A stretch of DNA of 27,626 bases, from positions 1 through 27,626 of the forward strand of contig JAHAEW010000042.1 in NCBI GenBank assembly GCA_018374635.1. The letters are read 5' to 3'. Position numbers and translations under genes: made by a program. The notes below the pieces were generated by a model. The model had not been told where the DNA came from. It searched no databases and saw only the letters and a program-made list of their open reading frames with translations. The stretch is from Clostridiales bacterium (lineage in GTDB: Bacteria > Bacillota > Clostridia > Oscillospirales > Oscillospiraceae). Shown here piece by piece: positions 1 through 9,331 of the stretch. How positions within the stretch are numbered: the stretch's first letter is position 1; each line of letters starts with the position of its first letter.

Positions 1-44
1 CAAGTGTGCGAGCGAAAGCGAGTGCGCGCAGAGGCCTGCATCCC

Positions 45-129
45 CTCGAAAAAATGCTTGCATTTTTGAGAAGCGTGTCGAAGTTTTTCGACACGCTGAC
101 GAGGCCGCCGGCAAACTGCCGGCGGCCTC
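45..129 (-). terminator. Three consecutive hairpins downstream of eno, presumed terminator region
   Basis: Directly after the eno stop (reading leftwards) lie three separate inverted repeats. The first has 12-bp perfect arms at 101-112 and 118-129 around a 5-base loop. The second has 11-bp arms at 72-82 and 87-97 around gttt. The third has arms aaaaatgc/gcattttt at 50-57 and 60-67, flanked by ctc/gag. Only the third is followed on the minus strand by a T-rich stretch, so termination is inferred and the exact site is unclear. The stack may also be a dispersed palindromic repeat. Confidence 0.55.
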
Positions 130-145
130 TTGTCATATCATTGCC

Positions 146-1447
<1,302 letters not shown>

Positions 1448-1612
1448 GGGGAATCTACTCCTTTCTAGTGTGGGAGGGGGTGCCTCCCGCCGGCGGAGCC
1501 GGCTGCGCCCCGGAGGGGGCTCTCTATCTCTGCCCGGTCCCATCGTGCGAAGGGAGGCCGGCGCGGGCCGGCCGGGTGGGCTGACACAGGGGAATCGGGC
1601 CTGGAAACGCCC

Positions 1613-3133
1613 TCAGTTCTCGATCAGGGTCTCGCCGTCCATCTCAGCGGGCTTTTCCAGGCCCATGAGATCCAGCATGGTGGGGGCGATATCGGCCAGG
1701 CGGCCGTCCCGGAGCTTCACATCGGCGCCCACGATATAGAAGGGCACCAGATTGGTGGTGTGGGCGGTATAGGGGGTGGAGCCGTCGGCGTCCAGCATCC
1801 GCTCGGCATTGCCGTGGTCGGCGGTGATGAGGGTCACGCCGCCCATCCGGGAGGTGGCTTCCACCACCTGGCTGACGCACTCGTCCACCGCTTCCACCGC
1901 CAGGCGGGCGGCCTCGTACACGCCGGTGTGGCCCACCATGTCGCAGTTGGCGAAGTTGAGGATGATGACGTCATAGCTGCCGCTCTCGATGCGCTTGACG
2001 GCCTCGCCGGCCACCTCATGGGCGCTCATGTCGGGCTTGAGGTCATAAGTGGCCACCTTGGGAGAGGGGATGAGCACCCGGTCCTCCCCGGGGAAGACCT
2101 GCTCCGCGCCGCCGTTGAAGAAGAAGGTCACATGGGCGTACTTCTCGGTCTCGGCAATGCGCAGCTGGGTGAGGCCCAGCTTGCTGATATACTCCCCGAA
2201 GATATTCTGGAGCTCCCTGTGGGGGAAGGCCACCGACACATTGGGCATGGTGGCGTCGTACTCGGTGGTGCACACATAGGTGACGGGCAGGAAGCCCCGC
2301 CGGCGCTCCACCTCGCCAAAGGCGCTGTCCACGAAGCAGCGGGTGATCTCCCGGGCCCGGTCGGGGCGGAAGTTGAAGAAGATGACGGAGTCGCCCTCGT
2401 TCACGGTGGCGTCCCGGGCACAGACCACAGGCTCCACAAACTCGTCGGTCACCCCGGCATCGTAGGACTTCTGAACGGCCTCCACCGGGTCGGCGCAGAA
2501 GGGGGCGTCCCCGTTGGCCATGGCGTTGTAGGCCCGCTGGACCCGGTCCCAGCGCTTATCCCGGTCCATGGCGTAGAACCGGCCCATGACGGTGGCCACC
2601 TGGCCGATGCCCAGCTCCCTGCACTTGGCCGCCAGCTGCTCCACATAGCCCTTGCCCGAGGCGGGGGGCACGTCCCGGCCGTCCAGGAAGCAGTGGATAT
2701 AGACCTTACTCAGGCCCTGGCGCTTGGCCAGCTCCAGCAGGGCGAAGAGGTGGGTGATGTGGCTGTGTACGCCGCCGTCGGAGAGCAGGCCCATGAGGTG
2801 CAAGGCGCTGCTGCGCTCTTTACAGTCCCCCATGGCCTCCAGATAGGCGGTGTTCTCAAAGAAAGACCCGTCCTGGATGGCTTTGGTGATCCGGGGCAGG
2901 TCCTGGAAGACCACCCGGCCCGCACCGATGTTGGTGTGGCCCACCTCACTGTTGCCCATCTGCCCCTCGGGCAGGCCCACGTCCAGGCCGGAGGCCGAGA
3001 GTTTGCACCCCGGGCAGGAGGCAAAGATCCGGTCCAGGTTGGGCGTGCGGGCGTTGGTGATGGCGTTGCCCTTTTCCACATCGGTCAGGCCAAATCCGTC
3101 CATAATGATGAGGGTAGTCGGCGTTTTACTCAT
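1613..3133 (-). CDS. gpmI: 2,3-bisphosphoglycerate-independent phosphoglycerate mutase
   Basis: Interconverts 3- and 2-phosphoglycerate using a phosphoserine intermediate and two Mn ions, between Pgk and enolase in the pathway. The product has 506 residues, normal for the iPGM family (alkaline phosphatase superfamily). The first metal ligand is in LIIMDGFGL (Asp12). The catalytic serine is Ser62 in GQMGNSEVGHTNIGAGR. The substrate loop HCFLDGRDVPP and the C-terminal metal motif ITADHGNAERM are intact. The start is the ATG at 3133, with GAGG about 10 bases upstream. It follows tpiA by 85 bases and precedes eno, so the three are probably cotranscribed. Confidence 0.98.
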   Translation of the reverse strand: MSKTPTTLIIMDGFGLTDVEKGNAITNARTPNLDRIFASCPGCKLSASGLDVGLPEGQMGNSEVGHTNIGAGRVVFQDLPRITKAIQDGSFFENTAYLEAMGDCKERSSALHLMGLLSDGGVHSHITHLFALLELAKRQGLSKVYIHCFLDGRDVPPASGKGYVEQLAAKCRELGIGQVATVMGRFYAMDRDKRWDRVQRAYNAMANGDAPFCADPVEAVQKSYDAGVTDEFVEPVVCARDATVNEGDSVIFFNFRPDRAREITRCFVDSAFGEVERRRGFLPVTYVCTTEYDATMPNVSVAFPHRELQNIFGEYISKLGLTQLRIAETEKYAHVTFFFNGGAEQVFPGEDRVLIPSPKVATYDLKPDMSAHEVAGEAVKRIESGSYDVIILNFANCDMVGHTGVYEAARLAVEAVDECVSQVVEATSRMGGVTLITADHGNAERMLDADGSTPYTAHTTNLVPFYIVGADVKLRDGRLADIAPTMLDLMGLEKPAEMDGETLIEN

Positions 3134-3218
3134 AGATAAACCTCGGTTCTGACAAAATGAAGAAGAGCGGCGCGTTCTGGGCCCTCCTTGGAGGAGGGGT
3201 CCGCCCGCCGCCGCAGGC

Positions 3219-3992
3219 TTACTCCTGGTTGGCAGCGTTGACGATCTGTACGAAGTCGGGGGCCTTCAGGGCGGCACCGCCGATGAGGCCGCCGTCCACG
3301 TCGGGCTGAGCCAGCAGCTCGTGGGCGTTCTTGGCGTTCATGGAGCCGCCGTACTGGATGGTCACGGAGCGGGCCACGCGTGCGCCATAGAGCTTGCGGA
3401 TGACGGCGCGGATGGACTCGCACACCTCGCCGGCCTGCTCGGCCGTGGCGGTCTTGCCGGTGCCGATGGCCCACAGGGGCTCATAGGCGATGACCACATG
3501 GCGCATCTTCTCGGCGGGCACGCCGGCCAGAGCGGCCTTCACCTGATAGGAGATCAGGTCCATGGTCACGCCCAGCTCACGCTGCTCCAGGCTCTCGCCC
3601 ACGCACACGATGGGGTACAGGCCGGCCTCCAGGGCGGCGTGGACCTTCTTGTTGACGGTGAAATCGGTCTCATTGTAGTAGCTGCGGCGCTCAGAGTGGC
3701 CGATGATGACGTACTTCACGCCCAGCTCCTTTAGCATTTCCGCGGAGACCTCGCCGGTGTAGGCGCCGTGAGACTCGTAGTGAACGTTCTCCGCGCCGAT
3801 GGCCACACGGCACTCCTTGAAGAGGCGCACGGCGGCAGGGATGTTCACATAGGGAACACACAGCACCACCTCGCACCACTTGGGCTTGCCCAGCAGGGGC
3901 TTGAGCTCCTCGGCAAAAGCGCGGGTCTCGGAGAGGGTCTTGTTCATCTTCCAGTTGCCGGCGATGATGGTCTTGCGGTATCTTCTGTTCAT
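3219..3992 (-). CDS. tpiA: Triosephosphate isomerase
   Basis: Interconverts dihydroxyacetone phosphate and glyceraldehyde 3-phosphate. The 257-residue TIM-barrel protein has the substrate lysine in GNWKMNKT (Lys15), the electrophilic histidine in IIGHSERR (His99), the catalytic glutamate in AYEPLWAIGTGKT (Glu171), and the phosphate-binding YGGSMNAKN and VDGGLIGGAAL loops. The ATG at 3992 follows a strong GAGGAGG site. A promoter at 4115-4142 makes it the likely first gene of tpiA-gpmI-eno. A 591-base repeat-bearing gap separates it from pgk upstream. Confidence 0.98.
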   Translation of the reverse strand: MNRRYRKTIIAGNWKMNKTLSETRAFAEELKPLLGKPKWCEVVLCVPYVNIPAAVRLFKECRVAIGAENVHYESHGAYTGEVSAEMLKELGVKYVIIGHSERRSYYNETDFTVNKKVHAALEAGLYPIVCVGESLEQRELGVTMDLISYQVKAALAGVPAEKMRHVVIAYEPLWAIGTGKTATAEQAGEVCESIRAVIRKLYGARVARSVTIQYGGSMNAKNAHELLAQPDVDGGLIGGAALKAPDFVQIVNAANQE

Positions 3993-4114
3993 GGCTGTTT
4001 GGCCTCCTCAAAAATGCTTCTTTCCGTTGGCGTTTCAAAACGACTTTTGCAGAACTACGCCGCTGAAATCTCGGTAAACGGGGCGCAGGATGACATGTGC
4101 GGCCCAATTCAATT

Positions 4115-4142
4115 ATTTTACGTCATTTTTCAAACTTGTCAA
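4115..4142 (-). promoter_or_regulatory. Promoter for tpiA-gpmI-eno
   Basis: On the minus strand a perfect TTGACA (4137-4142) is followed after 16 bases by TAAAAT (4115-4120), about 125 bases before the tpiA start, in an AT-rich patch that contrasts with its surroundings. This is a sigma-A type promoter call from sequence only. Confidence 0.75.
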
Positions 4143-4208
4143 GCGAAAAATCGAAAATAGTGCACTTCTGCTTTCAAAAACATCGTTTTTCCCGCAAAGC
4201 ATCCGGTT

Positions 4209-4620
4209 GGCCCGGCACGAAACTCTTTTCCTTGTCCAGCAGGCAGGCCGTTCCCCGGCGAAGCCGCCCTTCTCCGGGGAACCCTTTGCCTTTTCTTCCT
4301 CGGGCGGAGTAAATCTACCCTACCGCAAGGTTTGCCCTGCAAACGCTTGGACGCACCTTCCGGTGCGGCCCGCTCCCGCTCGCGCGGCGCGGCCAAAGCC
4401 CGGTAAAACTCTTACTTGTCCAGCAGGCACGCCACGCCGGGCGTCGTCCCCGCAAAGTCCGCTCCCTCCGTTTCCCGCTTTGCGCGGAAAACTTCGTTCG
4501 CTCCCTTGCGTCTCCTCTCCCCATGTGACCCGCTCCGCTGGGCTCACATGGGGACCCCCGGAGCTGCCCGGCACGGAACTCTCTTACTTGTCCAGCAGGC
4601 ACGCCACGCCGGGCAGCTCC
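4209..4620 (-). repeat. Three copies of the pgk 3' end in palindrome-rich DNA
   Basis: The genuine pgk 3' end (4581-4614) is repeated without a mismatch over 34 bases at 4409-4442, and again in decayed form around 4213-4245, where 15 bases from cttgtccagc onward match. The spacings are 172 and 184 bases. The middle copy still encodes PGVACLLDK plus stop. The genuine copy sits in a 13-bp inverted repeat (4560-4572 and 4608-4620) whose loop holds the stop codon. The DNA between copies carries further palindromes, such as ccccatgtga at 4519-4528 paired with 4544-4553, and gtttgc/gcaaac near 4347. The rest of the 4143-4583 gap contains no gene that I can support. Confidence 0.8.
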
Positions 4621-5852
4621 TTGCCCTCCAGGAACTCCAGGGAGGCGCCGCCGCCGGTGGAGATGTGGGTCATCTGGCCGCCGAAGCCCAGCTGGGCCAC
4701 GGCCGCCGCCGAGTCGCCGCCGCCCACAATGGTGACGGCGTCGGTCTCGGACATGGCCTGGGCCACGGCCCGGGTGCCCTCGGCGAAGGCGGGGAACTCA
4801 AAAACGCCCATGGGGCCGTTCCAGATAACGGTGCCGGCTTCCTTTACGGCCGCGGTGTACAGGGCGATGGTCTTGGGGCCGATGTCCATCCCCATCATGC
4901 CGCCGGGGATGCCCGCGCCGTCCACGGCCACCGGCTTGGCGTCGGCGGAGAACTCCACAGCGGCCACGCCGTCCACAGGCAGGAGCAGCTTGACGCCCTT
5001 GTCCTTGGCCTTCTGCATCATCTCACGGCAGTAGTCCAGCCAGTCGGTCTCCAGCAGGGAGTTGCCCACGCCGATCCCCTGGGCCTTGGCGAAGGTGTAG
5101 CACATGCCGCCGCCGATGATGATGGTGTCGGCGATGTCCAGCAGGTGATTGATGACGCCGATCTTGGAAGAGACCTTGGAGCCGCCCAGGATAGCCACCA
5201 GGGGGCGCTTGGGGTTGGCCAGGGCATTGCCCATGATCTCCAGCTCCTTCTGGATCAGGAATCCGGACACGGCGGGCAGATAGGCCGCCACGCCTGCGGT
5301 GGAGGCGTGGGCGCGGTGAACGGCGCCGAACGCGTCGGACACGTACACATCGGCCATGGCCGCCATCTTCTTGGCCAGCTCGGGGTCGTTCTTGGTCTCG
5401 CCCTTCTCAAAGCGGGTGTTCTCCAGCAGGAGGATCTGGCCGGGCTCCAGGGCGGCGGCCTTGGCCGTGGCGTCGGGGCCGACCACGTCGGCGGCCATGA
5501 TGACCTCGCGGCCCAGCAGCTCGCTCAGGCGCTTGGCCACAGGGGCCAGGGAGAGCTTTGCCAGGGACTTCTTCCACGCCTCCTCGGTCAGGGTGGCGGG
5601 GTCCTTGCCCTTCTCCGTCTGCTTCTTCACGAAGGAGTCGAAGGTGGCGTTGGGCTTGCCCAGGTGGGAGCAGGCGATGACCGCCGCGCCCTCCTCCAGG
5701 AGGTAGCGGATGGTGGGCAGGGCGGCCACGATGCGCTTGTCGTCGGTGATGGCGCCGGTGGCCTTGTCCTGCGGTACGTTAAAGTCACAGCGGAGAAGGA
5801 CCTTCCTGCCCTTGACGTCGATGTCCTTCACAGTCTTTTTGTTGTAATTCAT
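4584..5852 (-). CDS. pgk: Phosphoglycerate kinase
   Basis: Transfers the acyl phosphate of 1,3-bisphosphoglycerate to ADP, giving ATP and 3-phosphoglycerate. The product has 422 residues, slightly longer than typical bacterial enzymes (about 395-415), with an insert around TEKGKDPATLTEEAWKKS. The substrate signature VLLRCDFNVP is at residues 18-27, the HLGKPN loop follows, and the nucleotide-binding C-terminal half has ILGGSKVSSKIGVI and the glycine-rich IVGGGDSAAAVAQ. The usual ending ELPGVAxLxDK is present as ELPGVACLLDK. The ATG at 5852 is preceded by AAAGGAG; a longer frame upstream has no family match. It lies 71 bases downstream of trmL and probably shares its promoter. Confidence 0.97.
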   Translation of the reverse strand: MNYNKKTVKDIDVKGRKVLLRCDFNVPQDKATGAITDDKRIVAALPTIRYLLEEGAAVIACSHLGKPNATFDSFVKKQTEKGKDPATLTEEAWKKSLAKLSLAPVAKRLSELLGREVIMAADVVGPDATAKAAALEPGQILLLENTRFEKGETKNDPELAKKMAAMADVYVSDAFGAVHRAHASTAGVAAYLPAVSGFLIQKELEIMGNALANPKRPLVAILGGSKVSSKIGVINHLLDIADTIIIGGGMCYTFAKAQGIGVGNSLLETDWLDYCREMMQKAKDKGVKLLLPVDGVAAVEFSADAKPVAVDGAGIPGGMMGMDIGPKTIALYTAAVKEAGTVIWNGPMGVFEFPAFAEGTRAVAQAMSETDAVTIVGGGDSAAAVAQLGFGGQMTHISTGGGASLEFLEGKELPGVACLLDK

Positions 5853-5923
5853 TCGGTGTCTGGCTCCTTTCATGTTGACCGGTAACGCTCTGCGCGAAAG
5901 GGGAAGCGACCCGGGCCGCGCCG

Positions 5924-6409
5924 TCACTCGACCGCCATCTCCCCCGCCGTCTCCAGCCCGGGGAAGCCCCACTGCCGCAGGGCCTCAAAGGCCAGGATGG
6001 CCGCGGAGTTGGACAGGTTGAGGCAGCGCGCCCCCTCCCGGATGGGGATGCGGATGCACCGCTGGGCATACTGCTCCCGCAGCGCCTGGGGAAGCCCCGT
6101 GCTCTCCTTGCCGAAGAGCAGGTAGCAGTCGGGCTGGAAGCGCACCTCCGTATAGGGGCGGCTTGCCTTGGCGGTGGCCAGCCAGATGTCCTGGGCGCCG
6201 GTGCGCTGGAAGAAGTCGTCCAGGTTCTCGTATACGTGCAGATCCACCATATGCCAGTAGTCCAGTCCCGCCCGCTTGACGGCCTTGTCACTGATGTCAA
6301 AGCCCAGGGGCTTGATGAGATGCAGCCGGCTCCGGGTGGCCGCGCAGGTGCGGGCGATGTTGCCCGTGTTCATATGGATCTCCGGCTCGACCAGTACCAG
6401 ATTGAGCAC
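5924..6409 (-). CDS. trmL: tRNA (cytidine/uridine(34)-2'-O)-methyltransferase, SPOUT family
   Basis: Methylates the 2'-OH of the wobble nucleotide in certain leucine tRNAs, using S-adenosylmethionine. The 161 residues match the small TrmL/YibK type. MLNLVLVEPEIHMNTGNIARTC is the family start, LLFGKESTGLP is the first knot motif, and IPIREGARCLNLSNSAAI is the C-terminal trefoil-knot motif. The start codon is GTG at 6407-6409, with GAGGTGG a few bases upstream. It is the first gene transcribed towards pgk, from the promoter at 6456-6484. A tRNA modification gene in the place normally held by gap in the glycolytic operon is unusual. Confidence 0.92.
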   Translation of the reverse strand: MLNLVLVEPEIHMNTGNIARTCAATRSRLHLIKPLGFDISDKAVKRAGLDYWHMVDLHVYENLDDFFQRTGAQDIWLATAKASRPYTEVRFQPDCYLLFGKESTGLPQALREQYAQRCIRIPIREGARCLNLSNSAAILAFEALRQWGFPGLETAGEMAVE

Positions 6410-6447
6410 AAAACCACCTCATTTTCAGGGATTTCCCATCCGTTTGT

Positions 6448-6498
6448 CGGAGGTTATTGTACTCCATTTTCGGGTAAATTTCAATAACAAAACCTCCG
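6448..6498 (-). promoter_or_regulatory. trmL-pgk promoter inside a split inverted repeat
   Basis: On the minus strand TTGAAA (6479-6484) and TACAAT (6456-6461) are separated by 17 bases. The promoter is framed by two nested inverted repeats, cggagg/cctccg at 6448-6453 and 6493-6498, and ttattg/caataa at 6454-6459 and 6482-6487. The inner pair overlaps both hexamers. A repressor operator is possible but inferred. Confidence 0.7.
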
Positions 6499-6585
6499 AA
6501 AAGGGCGGCTAAATTTGCGCTTTTGTCCCAAAGTACGCCAAAAACCGCCGACTGGAAAGTTTAGCTTTCCCCTATGGTGCTTTTG

Positions 6586-6594
6586 TGCTATACT
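6586..6594 (+). promoter_or_regulatory. Extended -10 promoter for proBA
   Basis: TGCTATACT forms an extended -10 element about 58 bases before the proB start; no good -35 is seen at 17 bases. I found no T-box motif in this leader. Confidence 0.5.
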
Positions 6595-6651
6595 TGCCTT
6601 ACCCTTCACTGCCTTTCGGGGGCAGTATCTCATCGAGGAGCGTGACTCTCT

Positions 6652-7464
6652 TTGGACGAACAACATCAAACCCGGCGCGTGGTGGTCAAGGTTGGCACTT
6701 CCACCCTCACCCGCTCCACCGGAAGCCTGAACCTGTGCAGTATGGAGCGCCTCTCCCGCACCCTGTCCGACCTGAAGGGGATGGGGCATGAGATCATCCT
6801 GGTCTCCTCCGGCGCCATCGGCATCGGCACTGGAAAGCTGGGCCTGAAAGAGCGGCCCGCCGAGCTTCGCATGAAGCAGGCCGCCGCCGCCATCGGCCAG
6901 TGCGAGATGATGCACCTCTACGACAAATTTTTCGGGGAGTATAACCAGAACGTGGCCCAGATCCTCCTCACCGGAGACGATGTGGAGGACCCCATCCGGG
7001 CCGCCCACCTCTCCAGCACCTTCTCTGCCCTGCTGGAGCTGGGGTGCATCCCCATCGTGAACGAGAACGACTCGGTCTCCTCGGCCGAGATCGAGACCGG
7101 CCACGCCAAGGTGCTGGGCGACAACGACACCCTCTCGGCCATCGTGGCCGGGCTGTGTAAGGCCGATCTCCTCATCCTGCTCTCCGACATCGACGGACTG
7201 TACGACTCCGATCCCCACCAGAATCCGGACGCCAAGCTCATCCACCGGGTGGAGGCCATCACCCCCGAGATCCAGGCCCTGGCCGGGGGCAAGGGCTCCA
7301 AGTGGGGCACCGGCGGCATGGTCACCAAGATCACTGCCGCCCAGCGGGCCATGTCCCACGGCATCGACATGGTCATCGCCAACGGCAGCCGGATGGAGGA
7401 CCTCTACGGCATCGTGGCCGGAGAGGACATCGGCACCCGGTTCTGCGCGCCCCGGCGGGACTAA
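6652..7464 (+). CDS. proB: Glutamate 5-kinase, short form without PUA domain
   Basis: Phosphorylates the gamma-carboxyl of glutamate with ATP, the first step of proline synthesis. The 270 residues cover the amino acid kinase fold only: VVVKVGTSTLT at the N-terminus, LVSSGAIGIGTGKLGL, the glutamate-binding VNENDSVS, and GDNDTLSAIVAGL, ending with GTGGMVTKITAA. The C-terminal PUA domain of longer enzymes (about 367 residues in E. coli) is absent, as in many Clostridia. The start is TTG at 6652, with gaggag 11 bases before it, since no ATG fits the conserved N-terminus. It is followed by proA after 66 bases. Confidence 0.95.
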   Translation: MDEQHQTRRVVVKVGTSTLTRSTGSLNLCSMERLSRTLSDLKGMGHEIILVSSGAIGIGTGKLGLKERPAELRMKQAAAAIGQCEMMHLYDKFFGEYNQNVAQILLTGDDVEDPIRAAHLSSTFSALLELGCIPIVNENDSVSSAEIETGHAKVLGDNDTLSAIVAGLCKADLLILLSDIDGLYDSDPHQNPDAKLIHRVEAITPEIQALAGGKGSKWGTGGMVTKITAAQRAMSHGIDMVIANGSRMEDLYGIVAGEDIGTRFCAPRRD

Positions 7465-7530
7465 AACCCTCCGTCCCGCTCTAGTTTGTACGGGGCCATC
7501 TGTTTTTATCAAAAAAAGGAGTGAAGTGAT

Positions 7531-8778
7531 ATGACCATTCTGGAGACACAGGGTCTGGCCGCCCGCCAGGCCGCCCGCGTACTGTCCGTGGCGGGGAGCG
7601 CCCGGAAGGACGCTGCCCTCGAGGCCATCGCCGCCGCCCTGGAGCGGCGCTCCGGCGAGATCCTCGCCGCCAACCAGCGGGATCTGGAGGCCGCCCGGGC
7701 CGCCGGGATGCGCCCGGCCCTGCTGGACCGCCTGGCCCTGGACGAGGGGCGTGTGGCCGGCATCGTGGATGGGGTGCGCCAGGTGAAGGCCCTGCCCGAT
7801 CCCATCGGCCAGACCGTGAAGATGGGCGTGCGCCCCAACGGGCTGACCATCGGCAAGCGCCGGGTGCCTCTGGGGGTCATCGGCATCATCTATGAGGCCC
7901 GCCCCAACGTCACGGTGGACGCCGCCGCCCTCTGCCTCAAGTCGGGCAACGCGGTCATCCTCCGGGGTGGGAAGGAGGCCTTCTACTCCAGTTCGGCCAT
8001 GGTGGCCGTCATGCGGGACGCTCTGGAGGAGGCCGGGCTTCCCCGGGACTGCGTGGCCCTGGTGAATGACACCAGCCGGGAGAGCGCCCAGGAGCTCATG
8101 AACCTGACGGGCTATCTGGATGTGCTCATCCCCCGCGGCGGCGCGGGGCTCATCCGCTCGGTGGTGGAGCACGCCCGGGTACCGGTCATCCAGACCGGCG
8201 TGGGCGTCTGTCACATCTATGTGGACGGAGAGGCCGACCTGGACATGGCCGCGCGCATCCTCTTCAACGCCAAGTGCTCCCGCCCCTCGGTGTGCAACGC
8301 CGCCGAGTGCGTGCTGGTGGACCGGTCGGTGGCCGCCGACTTCCTCCCCATGGCGTGGGAGCTGCTGCGGACCAAGCAGGTGGAGGTACGGGGCTGTGAC
8401 GAGACCCGTGCCATCCTGGGGGACTGGGTGCGCCCCGCTGTCGCCGAGGACTGGGACACGGAGTTCGGCGACTACATTCTGGCCTGCAAGGTGGTCTCCG
8501 GCGTGGAGGAGGCCATGGACTTCATCGCCGCCCACGGCACCGGCCACTCCGAGGCCATCGTCACCAACAACTATTTCACCGCCCAGCGCTTCCTGGACGA
8601 GGTGGACGCGGCGGCGGTCTATGTCAACGCCTCCACCCGCTTCACCGACGGCGGGGAGTTCGGCCTGGGGGCTGAGATCGGCATCTCCACCCAGAAGATG
8701 CACGCCCGTGGCCCCATGGGCCTGGAGGAGCTCACCTCCTCCAAATACGTCATCTACGGCACCGGTCAGACCCGGTGA
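7531..8778 (+). CDS. proA: Glutamate-5-semialdehyde dehydrogenase (gamma-glutamyl phosphate reductase)
   Basis: Reduces gamma-glutamyl phosphate with NADPH to glutamate semialdehyde, which cyclises towards proline. The 415-residue length is standard for the aldehyde dehydrogenase superfamily ProA. Visible motifs are GVIGIIYEARPNVTVDAA, the nucleotide-binding ILRGGKEA, the stretch PRGGAGLI, the catalytic cysteine region NAKCSRPSVCNAAE, and the C-terminal FGLGAEIGISTQKMHARGPMGL. ATG at 7531 follows AAAGGAG. It forms an operon with proB and is closed by the terminator at 8788. Confidence 0.97.
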   Translation: MTILETQGLAARQAARVLSVAGSARKDAALEAIAAALERRSGEILAANQRDLEAARAAGMRPALLDRLALDEGRVAGIVDGVRQVKALPDPIGQTVKMGVRPNGLTIGKRRVPLGVIGIIYEARPNVTVDAAALCLKSGNAVILRGGKEAFYSSSAMVAVMRDALEEAGLPRDCVALVNDTSRESAQELMNLTGYLDVLIPRGGAGLIRSVVEHARVPVIQTGVGVCHIYVDGEADLDMAARILFNAKCSRPSVCNAAECVLVDRSVAADFLPMAWELLRTKQVEVRGCDETRAILGDWVRPAVAEDWDTEFGDYILACKVVSGVEEAMDFIAAHGTGHSEAIVTNNYFTAQRFLDEVDAAAVYVNASTRFTDGGEFGLGAEIGISTQKMHARGPMGLEELTSSKYVIYGTGQTR

Positions 8779-8787
8779 GCATAGAAT

Positions 8788-8821
8788 GGAGCGTCCGCAC
8801 CCTGCGGGCGCTCCTCTTTTT
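8788..8821 (+). terminator. Terminator of proBA
   Basis: An 11-bp stem with one G-T pair (8788-8798 and 8804-8814) and a 5-base loop is followed by tctttt-t. Confidence 0.85.
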
Positions 8822-8882
8822 CGCGGACGGTACATACGCGCAGAGACTGCCGTATGAATGACTGGAATGCGAGGTGCGGCAA

Positions 8883-9275
8883 ATGGACGCCACTTTTTCC
8901 CAGGCGAGTGTGACCCTTCCCCTCCAGCTGGAGGGAAGCGACGCGGTGGGCTGCGACCTGCCCCCCTTCTCCCCGGGGGACGGGGGCCGGGTGCTCTCGG
9001 TCACCCTTCACCTCTCCGGCGTGCTGCCCGACCGCCAGGTGGCGGCCGCCATCGCGCTGGAGGAGCTGGACGGAGCGGGAAATCCCTTTCCCAGGGGCCT
9101 GCGGACCCTTCTTCTCCCGCCTCAGCCGGGCCCCGGCCGGGCGGAGGTGGAGGGGCCGGCGGTGCGCTTTGTTCTCCCCGCCGAGCTGGACCTGAATCCG
9201 GACGGCCCCCGCCGCCTGGTCCTCCGGGCCGACGCCCACTATGTGGAGCGGGGGGAGAGCTCCCTCCTCCCCTGA
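8883..9275 (+). CDS. Conserved-looking small protein of unknown function
   Basis: This 130-residue protein is not recognised. The ATG at 8883 is preferred because gaggtg lies 6 bases upstream; a GTG three codons earlier overlaps that site. The protein has no signal peptide, membrane segment or cysteine cluster. Its alternating hydrophobic pattern (VLSVTLHLSGVLP, VAAAIALEELD, RLVLRADAHYVE) suggests a beta-rich fold. Codon use matches the neighbouring genes, which argues for real coding. It lies alone between the proBA terminator and a bidirectional terminator shared with the convergent chromate transporter. Confidence 0.7.
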   Translation: MDATFSQASVTLPLQLEGSDAVGCDLPPFSPGDGGRVLSVTLHLSGVLPDRQVAAAIALEELDGAGNPFPRGLRTLLLPPQPGPGRAEVEGPAVRFVLPAELDLNPDGPRRLVLRADAHYVERGESSLLP

Positions 9276-9287
9276 GGGGAGACAAAC

Positions 9288-9321
9288 GGGCCGCCGCAGA
9301 GGGTTTCCTCCGCGGCGGCCC
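9288..9321. terminator. Bidirectional terminator between convergent genes
   Basis: Arms of 15 bp with one mismatch (9288-9302 and 9307-9321) around a 4-base loop sit between two convergent stop codons. T-rich tracts are short on both sides. Confidence 0.7.
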
Positions 9322-9331
9322 GCTGTTTCGT

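Noticed and set aside
1448..1543. N-terminal extension of enolase
   Set aside because: The 32 extra codons are Pro/Arg-rich, unlike the family, and lie upstream of a clear AAAGGAG site.
4139..4580. Coding frames in the pgk-tpiA gap
   Set aside because: Frames on both strands are open only because of GC richness; they cross the repeat copies and palindromes and have no recognisable domain.
6499..6651. Proline T-box in front of proBA
   Set aside because: No AGGGTGG-type T-box core and no terminator hairpin with a T run before proB.
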